The notes beneath the pieces were generated by a model. It was not told the DNA's origin. It worked only from the letters and a program-made list of their open reading frames with translations, and searched no databases. A program made the position numbers and the translations under genes. Positions 45,636 to 53,339 of a stretch of 64,000 bases of DNA are shown piece after piece. The stretch's first letter is position 1, and each line of letters opens with the position of its first letter. The DNA is from Billgrantia endophytica (GTDB lineage: Bacteria; Pseudomonadota; Gammaproteobacteria; Pseudomonadales; Halomonadaceae): positions 93,196-157,195 of the forward strand of contig NZ_PNRF01000028.1 in the NCBI RefSeq assembly GCF_002879615.1, in the 5' to 3' direction.

Positions 45636-46694
45636 ATGACAACGCCATCTTCACGTCAACGTGCCATTCTGGAAGCCTTCGATGCGGCGCGCGAGGCGCG
45701 GCCGCGTCTGCCCGCCATCAACATCGCCGAGTGCCTGTCGATCAGCGAAGGGGAGTTGCAGGCGGCACGACTCGGGCGTGATGTCTGGAACCTGCCCCTC
45801 CCGCCTCGCGATCTGGCATCCCGCATGCATCAACTGGGGCGCGTCAAGGCACTGACCCGATCGCGACTGGCGGTGCTGGAGCAGGAGGGGAGCTACCCAC
45901 GCTTGAGCGGCGGTGCCCATGCTGGCCTGATGCTGGCTCCTGGCGGCCTGGACCTGCGTCTGCTGTTCAGTCAGTGGCGCTGGGCCTGCCTGATTCGCGA
46001 CGTATCGGCTCCCGGGGAAGGCGCCGCGAAAGTGCGCTGGAGCCTGCAGATCTTCGATCGCCATGGCCGTGCCCTGCACAAGTGCTTCGCTCTCGACGAT
46101 GAGCTGGCGCCCACCTGGCAGACTCTCGTCAAGGTGGGGAATGGCGTGTCGCCCGCCTTTACGCAGATGGCGACCTGCGAAGCGCGACCGCTGCCCCGAG
46201 TGCCCGAACTGGCCGCCGAGTGGGAGGCGATGACCGATGTGCATCAGTTCTTCGGCCTGATGCGGCGACATGGGCTCGAACGCCGCGAGGCGAATGCACT
46301 GATGGAAGGCCGTTTTACCCAGGCACTGGCACCCAGCGCCGTGGAAGACGTGCTGACGCGCGCGGCGGAGCAGCGCCTGCCGATGATGCTGTTCGTGGCG
46401 AGTCCAGGCTGCGTGCAGATTCGCACCGGCCAACTGGTGACTCCACAACGTCGTCGTGGCTGGCTCAACCTGTTTGGCCACGACTTCACCCTGCACCTCG
46501 ACGACTCGGCCATCGCAAGTGTCTGGCGTGTCTTCAAGCCCAATCGCGATGGCGGCGTCACCAGCCTGGAAGCCTTCGACGCCGAGGGGGAACTGGTGCT
46601 GCAACTCTATGCCGAGCGTCAGGAGGGACGACCCGAACGGTCCACGTGGCGTCGCCTGCTGGAGGGCTGCCAGCCACAGGCGGCGGTGGCATGA
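45636..46694 (+). CDS. hmuS: Hemin-degrading factor / heme-handling protein HmuS (ChuS family)
   Basis: Cytoplasmic protein that takes up imported heme and in several species degrades it to release iron. It has 352 residues made of two similar halves, the HemS/ChuS duplication: INIAECLSISEGELQAARLG at the N-terminus, and VTSLEAFDAEGELVLQLYAERQEG near the C-terminus. AGGAGG six bases before the ATG is a strong ribosome site. Normally a TonB receptor and hmuTUV accompany it; here none is present in the window. Confidence 0.9.
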   Translation: MTTPSSRQRAILEAFDAAREARPRLPAINIAECLSISEGELQAARLGRDVWNLPLPPRDLASRMHQLGRVKALTRSRLAVLEQEGSYPRLSGGAHAGLMLAPGGLDLRLLFSQWRWACLIRDVSAPGEGAAKVRWSLQIFDRHGRALHKCFALDDELAPTWQTLVKVGNGVSPAFTQMATCEARPLPRVPELAAEWEAMTDVHQFFGLMRRHGLERREANALMEGRFTQALAPSAVEDVLTRAAEQRLPMMLFVASPGCVQIRTGQLVTPQRRRGWLNLFGHDFTLHLDDSAIASVWRVFKPNRDGGVTSLEAFDAEGELVLQLYAERQEGRPERSTWRRLLEGCQPQAAVA

Positions 46695-46700
46695 CAGGGC

Positions 46701-46721
46701 CTCGCCGAGACAAGCGGCGAG
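46701..46721 (+). terminator. Hairpin after hmuS
   Basis: CTCGCCG (46701-46707) pairs perfectly with CGGCGAG (46715-46721) round a 7-base loop, 7 bp after the hmuS stop. No T run follows, so it may be a transcript-end stabiliser rather than a true terminator. Confidence 0.4.
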
Positions 46722-46788
46722 ACAAGAATTGGCGGGAACTGACTGATTGTGTGTAGGCTAACGGTTTTCTCCGCCTGGAACCGTTCCT

Positions 46789-48033
46789 ATGCCTCCTCCC
46801 CAGCCCTCCGAACTCGAAACGTCGCCGCTGCGGGGTCAGGGGGAGGAGGGCCTTGCGGTACTGGTGGCCGCCACCTGGGTTCAGGCGCTGTGCAGCGCGG
46901 GAATGCTGCTGGTGCCGACCCTGGCGCCGCAGATTGCCGCTGCCTTCGGCTTGCCGACCGGGCTCGTGGGGCTGCAGGTGAGCCTACTGTACGGTATCGC
47001 CATGCTCGCCTCGTTGCAGGCGGCGGTGCTGGCTCGCCGGGTCGGTGCCTGCCGGGCCAGCCAGCTTGCCCTGTCGCTGGTCGTGGTGGGCTGTATGGTG
47101 GCGTTGGCCGGCACGCCTATGGCGCTGTTCGTTACCACCATGCTGCTGGGGGTCGCCTATGGAATGACCAACCCTGCCGCCGCCCAGCTGTTGGCCCGCT
47201 TCACGCCGCCCGAGCGGCGTAATCTCGTCTATTCGATCAAGCAGACCGGCGTACCGCTGGGTGGGATCCTCGCCGGCCTGGCGGCACCGCCCCTGGCGTC
47301 GCTATGGAACTGGCAGGCAGTGTTTCTGATACTGGGTGGGGCGACACTACTGACGGCTCTGCTGCTTCAGATACGCCGGCAGCGTTGGGACAGTGACCGT
47401 GATGCCGCCGTGCGCATGCAGGGTGTCGGAAGCCTGACGGTTCTCCACCGGCACCGGCCACTGTTCTGGATGGGGCTGGCCGGCTTCTGCCTGGCAGCAG
47501 CTCAGCTGTCGCTGCTCAGCTTTGCGGTAGCCTTCATGGTCGAGGAGCTGTTCATTACGCTGGTAGCCGCCGGGGTCATCATCTCCTTCATGCATGCGGC
47601 GGGCGTGCTGGGCCGCATCGGTTGGGGAATGCTGGCCGATCGCCTGGGGCGCAGCCTGCCGGTGCTCTTCGGCCTGTCCGTTGCCATGGCCGGCCTGTTC
47701 GTCCTCATCTCCGCGCTGGGTGGCGTCCTGCCGCAATGGCTGGCTGTCCTGTTGCTGGTGATGGCGGGCGCCACCGCCATCGGCTGGAATGGGGTCTACC
47801 TGGCCGAGGTGGCCCGCCGCAGCCACCCCGCCGAGGTGGGAGAGGCCACCGCGGCGGTGCTGGTGCTGACCTACATGGGGGTATTGGTGGGGCCGGCGCT
47901 GTTCAGCCTGATCGTCGGGCTGAGCGACAGCTACGCCCTCGGTTTCCTGCTGCCTGCCGTGGCGGCCATGCTGGCCATCGTCTGCCTGGCCAATTGTCGA
48001 CGGGCAGGCGACGCGGGGGCGTCGCGCACCTGA
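46789..48033 (+). CDS. MFS transporter
   Basis: A 414-residue major facilitator with 12 predicted membrane helices after a 22-residue hydrophilic N-terminus. The loop between helices 2 and 3 is ARRVGACRASQLAL, and GRIGWGMLADRLGRSLPVLFGL in the second half is the equivalent motif A. YGMTNPAAAQLLARFTPPERRNLVYSIKQTGVPLGG resembles the CynX/NimT- and oxalate-type groups. The substrate is unknown. It ends 11 bp from the convergent second phn importer, so it may belong to neither neighbouring system. Confidence 0.85.
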   Translation: MPPPQPSELETSPLRGQGEEGLAVLVAATWVQALCSAGMLLVPTLAPQIAAAFGLPTGLVGLQVSLLYGIAMLASLQAAVLARRVGACRASQLALSLVVVGCMVALAGTPMALFVTTMLLGVAYGMTNPAAAQLLARFTPPERRNLVYSIKQTGVPLGGILAGLAAPPLASLWNWQAVFLILGGATLLTALLLQIRRQRWDSDRDAAVRMQGVGSLTVLHRHRPLFWMGLAGFCLAAAQLSLLSFAVAFMVEELFITLVAAGVIISFMHAAGVLGRIGWGMLADRLGRSLPVLFGLSVAMAGLFVLISALGGVLPQWLAVLLLVMAGATAIGWNGVYLAEVARRSHPAEVGEATAAVLVLTYMGVLVGPALFSLIVGLSDSYALGFLLPAVAAMLAIVCLANCRRAGDAGASRT

Positions 48034-48044
48034 CCGAGCGGACC

Positions 48045-48860
48045 TCAGATGATCGCATGGCGCACCCGGGCGGAGATCCACTCGGAAACCAGCACCGTGA
48101 CGAAGATCATCAGAAAGATCACGCTGACCTGGTTCCACGCCAGGCTGTTGATCGCGGCATTGAGCTGCAGGCCGATCCCTCCGGCACCCACCAGCCCCAG
48201 CACCGTGGACTCGCGGATATTGATGTCCCAGCGATAGACGCTGATACCGGCGAAGGCGGGCATCACCTGGGGCAGCACCCCGTAGCTCATCACCTGCAGG
48301 CGCCCGGCGCCGGTGGCGCTGATCGCTTCCACCGGGGTGGGGTGGATCTCCTCGATGGCTTCATAGAGCAGCTTGCCGATGAAGCCGATGGAACGCAGCG
48401 CGATGGCGATGATGCCGGCCAGCACGCCGGGGCCGAGGATGGTCACCAGCAGCATGGCCCAGATCAACGAGTTGATCGAACGCGACGAGACGATGATCAC
48501 CAGTGCCACGCTGCGCACCAGCGGATGCGGCGTGGTGTTGCGCGCCGCCAGGAAGGCCACCGGAAAGGCCATGGCAATGCCCAGCAGCGTTCCCAGGGTG
48601 GCGATGTTCAGGGTGTCCCACATCGGCTTCCACAGGCGGTGGGCATAGCCCCACTGGGGCGGCAGCATGCGGCCGATGAGATTGCTGCCCTGGCGGCCGG
48701 CATCCTCGACGAACACCCACATGGTGTTGTCGGAGATCAGCTTCCAGCACAGCAGGAACAGCGAGATGCCGGCCAGCCAGGCCAGGTAGCCGAGCCACTG
48801 GGCGCGGGTGGTGCGCAGGCGCCAGGCCGGCTGGCCCTGCGGCGTCGTCGAAACGGGCAT
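48045..48860 (-). CDS. phnE: Phosphonate/phosphite-type ABC transporter, permease PhnE (B2)
   Basis: A permease of 271 residues with one N-terminal helix (about 22-40) and the core from about residue 85. It ends with VLGLVGAGGIGLQLNAAINS, the PhnE signature. The ATG at 48860 has GAAGGAG six bases upstream; a longer frame to 48956 lacks a site. It is the last gene of the second phosphonate-type importer, 55 bp after its paralogue. Confidence 0.92.
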   Translation of the reverse strand: MPVSTTPQGQPAWRLRTTRAQWLGYLAWLAGISLFLLCWKLISDNTMWVFVEDAGRQGSNLIGRMLPPQWGYAHRLWKPMWDTLNIATLGTLLGIAMAFPVAFLAARNTTPHPLVRSVALVIIVSSRSINSLIWAMLLVTILGPGVLAGIIAIALRSIGFIGKLLYEAIEEIHPTPVEAISATGAGRLQVMSYGVLPQVMPAFAGISVYRWDINIRESTVLGLVGAGGIGLQLNAAINSLAWNQVSVIFLMIFVTVLVSEWISARVRHAII

Positions 48861-48915
48861 CAGTGACTCCTTCGGGGGTCGAGCAACACAGCGATTCGTT
48901 CGCGCAGCCATTGCA

Positions 48916-49725
48916 TCACTGGGTCCAGCGGCGAACATGGCTCGAGCTGTACTCACACAACAGCACGATGGCGATGATGATCAGCAGAATGGCTGCCGAC
49001 GTGTCGTATTCGTAGCGGCTGATCGAGGTGTTGAGCGTCGCGCCGATACCACCGGCGCCGACGATGCCGATCACGGCGGATTCGCGAAAGTTGATGTCCA
49101 GCCGATACATCGAAAGACCGATCAGACGCGGCATCACCTGGGGCTGGACGGCGTGATTCATGGTCTGCCACCAGCTCGCCCCGGTGGCGCGCACCGCCTC
49201 GACCTGGCGCCAGTCGAGATCCTCGATGTCCTCGGCCAGCAGCTTGGCCATGAAGCCGATGGTGGCGAAGGCCAGGGTGATCATGCCGGCGAGCGGGCCG
49301 AAGCCGAACATCACCACGAACAGGATGGCGATGATGATCTCCTGGAAGGTGCGAGACACGGTGATGATGCCGCGGCACACCAGGTAGACCGGCCAGGGCG
49401 CGATGTTGCGTGCCGCGCCCAGCCCCACCGGAATCGCCAGCGCCACCCCGATCACCGTAGAGGTGAGCGTCATGGTCAGGCTCTCCAGCAGGCCATTGAC
49501 GATGTCGGTGCGGCGGCTGATGAAGTCCGGCTGGGCAAAGGCGGCCAGGAAGTTGAGCCCGCGGCTGGCGCCCTCGGCGACGCGCGCCCAGTTGACGTCC
49601 ACGGTGGAGAGCGCCAGCACCAGGTAGATGACAGCACCGACGGCCAATCCCCAGCGCAGCGTCGGGTCGGCGATGAACGGCAGGCGTCGCCATTTTCCCT
49701 TGCTGGCGAGCTGTTCCCGACTCAT
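48916..49725 (-). CDS. phnE: Phosphonate/phosphite-type ABC transporter, permease PhnE (B1)
   Basis: A permease of 269 residues: helix at 26-44, core from about 80, signature [20 protein letters not shown]. It differs clearly from the PhnE pair at 35700-37432, so the second importer was not copied from the first recently. ATGA overlap with the ATPase gene. Confidence 0.92.
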   Translation of the reverse strand: MSREQLASKGKWRRLPFIADPTLRWGLAVGAVIYLVLALSTVDVNWARVAEGASRGLNFLAAFAQPDFISRRTDIVNGLLESLTMTLTSTVIGVALAIPVGLGAARNIAPWPVYLVCRGIITVSRTFQEIIIAILFVVMFGFGPLAGMITLAFATIGFMAKLLAEDIEDLDWRQVEAVRATGASWWQTMNHAVQPQVMPRLIGLSMYRLDINFRESAVIGIVGAGGIGATLNTSISRYEYDTSAAILLIIIAIVLLCEYSSSHVRRWTQ

Positions 49726-50576
49726 CGAATGCCTCCCGCAGTCAGGCCCGGGGCCAACTGGCCCGTCCTGGCCAGTGGCGCCAATGGCTGGGCAGAAGGG
49801 GGCGCGTAGCGCTCATCCTCCGTGGCCTGGGTATCCCAGTCCTCCTCGCCGTAGATGGTGGTGAGTATCTCACTGGTCAGTTCGCCCGGCTTGCCATCGA
49901 AGACGATTTCGCCGGCGCGTAAACCGACGATACGATCGGCGAACTGACGGGCCAGCGCCACATCATGGATATTGATGATCGCCGCCAGCTCGCGCTCGGC
50001 GCACAGCTCGCGGATCAGCCGCATGATCTGACGCGAGGTCTTGGGGTCGAGGCTCGCGGTGGGTTCATCGACCAGCAGCAGCTTGGGGCTCTGCAACAGG
50101 GCACGGGCGATGCCGACCCGCTGGCGCTGGCCGCCGGAGAGCGCGTCGGCACGCTTGTCCAGCGCATGGGCCAGGCCGACCCGCTCGAGCAGGCGGAACG
50201 CCTCGGTCACGGTCTCCTGGGGGTAGCGGCGCAGGAAGCTGCGCCAGAAGCCCACGTAGCCGAGTCGTCCCGACAGCACGTTTTCCATCACCGTCAGGCG
50301 ATCCACCAGGGCATACTCCTGGAAGATCATCGCCATGGTGCGGCGTGCTTCCCGCAGTTTGCCGCTGGAAAGCCGCGTGATCTCGGTATCATTGAGCCGG
50401 ATGCTGCCCGTGGTGGGTTCGACCAGGCGGTTGACGCAGCGGATCAGGGTACTCTTGCCGGCCCCGGAAGGGCCGATCAGCGCCATCACCTGGCCGCGAG
50501 GCAGGGCCAGGTCGATGTCGGTCAAGGCCAGGTCCCCGGTGGGGTAGCGCTTGCAGACCGCCGATAGGGTCAACAT
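49722..50576 (-). CDS. phnC: Phosphonate/phosphite-type ABC transporter, ATP-binding protein
   Basis: A 284-residue PhnC-type ATPase: Walker [11 protein letters not shown]-loop [24 protein letters not shown], signature LSGGQRQR, Walker [14 protein letters not shown], and the N-I-H form of the H-loop in [10 protein letters not shown]. The C-terminal 30 residues are proline- and alanine-rich. It follows the first binding protein by 15 bp and precedes two permeases in one operon. Confidence 0.93.
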   Translation of the reverse strand: MLTLSAVCKRYPTGDLALTDIDLALPRGQVMALIGPSGAGKSTLIRCVNRLVEPTTGSIRLNDTEITRLSSGKLREARRTMAMIFQEYALVDRLTVMENVLSGRLGYVGFWRSFLRRYPQETVTEAFRLLERVGLAHALDKRADALSGGQRQRVGIARALLQSPKLLLVDEPTASLDPKTSRQIMRLIRELCAERELAAIINIHDVALARQFADRIVGLRAGEIVFDGKPGELTSEILTTIYGEEDWDTQATEDERYAPPSAQPLAPLARTGQLAPGLTAGGIR

Positions 50577-50591
50577 GGGAAGTCTCCGTCA

Positions 50592-51554
50592 TCAATCGCA
50601 GTCGTAGGTCACATCGTTGGCTTCATCGATGGTACGGATCACCGACCACTGCTCCTGGTAGGTGATGGGCAGGAAGCGGGTCATCCCGGCGGTGGCGAAC
50701 TCCTCCTCCAGCGCGCTGCCGGCCCAGTCGAACGTCTCGAATGACTCGCGCACCCTGTCGGCCAGATCGGGATGCAGGTCATAGACGTGGCCATAGCCGG
50801 TGGTGGGGAAGGTCTCCGAGGTGTAGATGATCTCGTAGTCGCCCTCGTCGACCACGCCGCGCGCGATCATCCGCGTTGCCACCTCGTTGGCGATGGCCGC
50901 GGCGTCGTAGTCGCGATTGACCACACCGAGGATCGAGTTGTCGTGGGAACCGGAAAAGGCCGTGGCGAAATCCTCGTCGGGCAGCAGGCCGAATTCACTG
51001 CCCAGCAGCGCCGAAGGCGCACGGAAGCCGGAGTTGGAGGTCGGCGAGGTAAAGGCCAGGGTACGCCCGGCCAGGTCCTCGACACCCCCGATGCCACTCC
51101 CCGGATAGGTGATGATCTCCATCTCGTAGCCGAACGTCCCATCGTCATCGGCCATGATGGTGAATGGCACGAAACCGGCACAGTTGACGGCCAGCGGCAC
51201 CCCGCCGGTATTGAAGCCAGCCACGTGCAAACGCCCGGCACGCATCGCCTCGAGTTGGGCGGCGTTGGACTGCACCGGGAAGAATTGCACGCGCTTGCCG
51301 GTCACCTCTTCCATATGCTCGAGGAAACCCGCCCACACCTCGGCATAAACCGCCGGATCTTCCACCGGGGTATAGGCAAACACCAGAGTATCGGGATCGA
51401 CCCACTGCGACTCATCGCCCGGGGCATCGGCCACCAGGTCACCGTCCTCATCGGTCAAGTGCGATGCCAGGTCGGCGTTGACCAGCATCGAGAGGGACAG
51501 GGCGGCCACTGCGGTGGAAGCCAGCAGACAGGAGCGTTTGCGAGAGAAAGACAT
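50592..51554 (-). CDS. phnD: PhnD-type phosphate/phosphite/phosphonate-binding protein (copy 1)
   Basis: A periplasmic binding protein of 320 residues. The signal peptide ends about residue 27 (LSLSMLVNA). An acidic segment DEDGDLVADAPGDESQWVDPD precedes the PhnD fold (TLVFAYTPVEDPAVY). The ligand loop is FTSPTSNSGFRAPSALL, and SGSHDNSILGVVNRDYDAAAI follows. The ATG at 51554 has GAGG seven bases before it. Its closest relative in the window is the adjacent copy 2 (about four in five residues identical by eye). The ligand could be phosphonate, phosphite or phosphate esters; not decidable here. Confidence 0.92.
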   Translation of the reverse strand: MSFSRKRSCLLASTAVAALSLSMLVNADLASHLTDEDGDLVADAPGDESQWVDPDTLVFAYTPVEDPAVYAEVWAGFLEHMEEVTGKRVQFFPVQSNAAQLEAMRAGRLHVAGFNTGGVPLAVNCAGFVPFTIMADDDGTFGYEMEIITYPGSGIGGVEDLAGRTLAFTSPTSNSGFRAPSALLGSEFGLLPDEDFATAFSGSHDNSILGVVNRDYDAAAIANEVATRMIARGVVDEGDYEIIYTSETFPTTGYGHVYDLHPDLADRVRESFETFDWAGSALEEEFATAGMTRFLPITYQEQWSVIRTIDEANDVTYDCD

Positions 51555-51606
51555 GAAGGCGCCTCGAAGGTGTTTGGATACATGAGGCAACACCCTAGGC
51601 AATGAT

Positions 51607-51636
51607 CGTGACAGTGAGGCGACGCCCCCATGACGG
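51607..51636 (-). promoter_or_regulatory. Candidate triple Pho box between the two phnD copies
   Basis: Read on the minus strand, GTCAT, GTCGC and GTCAC occur at exact 11-bp steps (CCGTCATGGGGGCGTCGCC then TCACTGTCACG), three PhoB-like half-sites in a row. The last one is about 55 bp before the copy 1 start. It implies that copy 1 and the downstream phnCEE can be transcribed independently of copy 2. Confidence 0.55.
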
Positions 51637-51705
51637 TTCGACGACGAAAGCATGATACCGAACCGCCATGGCACCCGATTGGCCTCTTCAGGCAAGTGCC
51701 GAAGC

Positions 51706-52686
51706 TCAATCGCAGTCGTAGGTCACGTCATTGGCTTCGTTGATGGTGCGGATCACCTCCCAGTGCTCCTGGTAGGAGATCGGGATGAACTGCGCTTCGT
51801 CGGCGCTGGCGAACTCTTGCGCGAGCGCCGTGCCTTCCCACTCGAAGGAGAAGAACGCCTCGCGAATCTTCTCCGCCAGGTCGGGATGCAGGTTGTACAG
51901 GTGGCCATAGCCGGTGGTGGGGAAGGTCTCCGAGGTATAAAGGATTTCGTAGTCGCCCTCGTCGACCACGCCGCGCGCGATCATACGCCCGGCCACCGAA
52001 TTGGCGATGGCCGCGGCATCGTAGTCGCGATTGATCACACCGAGAATGGAATTGTCGTGGGAACCGGAAAAGGCGGCCTCGAAATCCTCCTCGGCGACCA
52101 GGCCGAACTCGCTGCGCAACAGCGCCGACGGGGCGTTGAACCCGGAGTTGGAGGTCGGCGAGGTGAACGCCATGCTGCGCCCCGCCAGGTCCTCGACGTT
52201 CTCGATGCCACTCCCCGGATAGGTGATGATCTCCATCTCGTAGCCGTAGCTGCCATCCTCGGCCGCCATCATGGCGAATGGCACGAATCCGGCGCAATTG
52301 ACCGCCAAGGGGTTGCCGCCGGTATTGACGCCGGCGACATGCAGTCGCCCGGCGCGCATCGCCTCCAACTGAGCGGCATTGGACTGTACCGGAAAGAACT
52401 GCACGCGCTTGCCGGTCACTTCCTCCATGTGTTCGAGGAAACCCGCCCACACCTCCACATAGACCGCCGGATCTTCCACCGGGGTATAGGCAAAGACCAG
52501 GGTATCGGGATCGACCCACTGCGACTCATCGCTTGGGGCGTCGGCCACCAGGTCACCGTCGCTGTCGGTGAAGCGCGGCGCTAGGTCGGCACTGGCCTGC
52601 AGGGCGGTGAATGCAAGGGCGCCGGCAAGGGTAGTGCCGAGAAGGGCGCGAGGGATGGTGGCAAGGGGCATGTTCTGGAATGGCAT
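51706..52686 (-). CDS. phnD: PhnD-type phosphate/phosphite/phosphonate-binding protein (copy 2)
   Basis: A 326-residue paralogue of copy 1, 151 bp upstream. It has the same acidic segment (DSDGDLVADAPSDESQWVDPD), TLVFAYTPVEDPAVY, ligand loop FTSPTSNSGFNAPSALL and the same ending (NDVTYDCD). The signal peptide differs completely (ending LQASA, about residue 36). Differences cluster near the pocket entrance (GVNTGGNPLAV vs GFNTGGVPLAV; MAAEDGSYGYEME vs ADDDGTFGYEME). This suggests that the copies deliver different ligands, or different affinities, to one shared permease. AGGTGA precedes the ATG at 52686. Confidence 0.92.
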   Translation of the reverse strand: MPFQNMPLATIPRALLGTTLAGALAFTALQASADLAPRFTDSDGDLVADAPSDESQWVDPDTLVFAYTPVEDPAVYVEVWAGFLEHMEEVTGKRVQFFPVQSNAAQLEAMRAGRLHVAGVNTGGNPLAVNCAGFVPFAMMAAEDGSYGYEMEIITYPGSGIENVEDLAGRSMAFTSPTSNSGFNAPSALLRSEFGLVAEEDFEAAFSGSHDNSILGVINRDYDAAAIANSVAGRMIARGVVDEGDYEILYTSETFPTTGYGHLYNLHPDLAEKIREAFFSFEWEGTALAQEFASADEAQFIPISYQEHWEVIRTINEANDVTYDCD

Positions 52687-52763
52687 GGGTCTCACCTGCT
52701 GAACGGGAAGGAATGACAGGCATTATCTTGGTGCCCGCTTGTGACGATGCCGGGGCAGGAGGG

Positions 52764-52792
52764 TGTCGGTGAGATGAAGTTGGGATGACGCT
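52764..52792 (-). promoter_or_regulatory. Candidate Pho box upstream of phnD copy 2
   Basis: On the minus strand GTCAT, TTCAT and GACAC lie at successive 11-bp steps (GCGTCATCCCAACTTCATC, then TCACCGACAC). About 80 bp before the start. Slightly weaker than the box at 51607 but the same arrangement. Confidence 0.5.
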
Positions 52793-52796
52793 TCCC

Positions 52797-53339
52797 TTAA
52801 CCGACGAGATAAAGGCTTGCCAGTGCAAATGCCCAGCCAATGGCGGCACCGGCAAGCACATCGCTGATGTAATGCAGGCCCAGCCCTACCCGTGACAGGG
52901 CGATCAGCAGCGACAGGGGCACCAGGAGCGGCAGCAGCCAGGGGGCATGGGCGGCTGTCAGCACGCAGAACATCACAGCGTGCATGGTGTGGCCGCTGGG
53001 GAAGCTGTAGCGGTCGCGGGCGGGTTCGACACAGAGAATGCATTTGTGAAAGGTGATGAAGGGACGTTCGCGGCACAGACGGGTCTTGATCAACCGGTAG
53101 ACGGCGATGGCGATCAGGGCCGTGATGCCGTACTGGAGCATATGCCGGGTGCCCGAGCCGGGCTGAAGCAGTGGCTGGATGGCTATCAGTGCCACCCATG
53201 CCGGCCAATCGCCCAGTTTGCTCGCCATCCGCAGCGTGGCCAGCCAGGGGCGGTAGAGGCTGAGATTGGCGAAGCGCTGGCAGAGCTGCCACTCCAGCAG
53301 GTCGAGCCGATCAAATACCGCAGGGGTGCGTGGTCGCAT
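52797..53339 (-). CDS. PAP2 family membrane phosphatase
   Basis: A 180-residue lipid-phosphate phosphatase-type membrane protein with five or six helices. The three PAP2 motifs are all present: KTRLCRERP (K-x6-RP), PSGHT, and SRVGLGLHYISDV (S-R-x5-H-x3-D). It probably dephosphorylates a lipid phosphate at the membrane, such as phosphatidic acid to diacylglycerol or undecaprenyl pyrophosphate. Its start lies inside the end of the glycosyltransferase gene (29-bp overlap), so both are made together; diacylglycerol is a usual acceptor for such glycosyltransferases. Confidence 0.88.
   Translation of the reverse strand: MRPRTPAVFDRLDLLEWQLCQRFANLSLYRPWLATLRMASKLGDWPAWVALIAIQPLLQPGSGTRHMLQYGITALIAIAVYRLIKTRLCRERPFITFHKCILCVEPARDRYSFPSGHTMHAVMFCVLTAAHAPWLLPLLVPLSLLIALSRVGLGLHYISDVLAGAAIGWAFALASLYLVG

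Noticed and set aside
46691..46756. 21-codon ORF overlapping the hmuS stop
   Set aside because: It is very short, highly charged, has no ribosome site of its own and coincides with the hairpin at 46701-46721.
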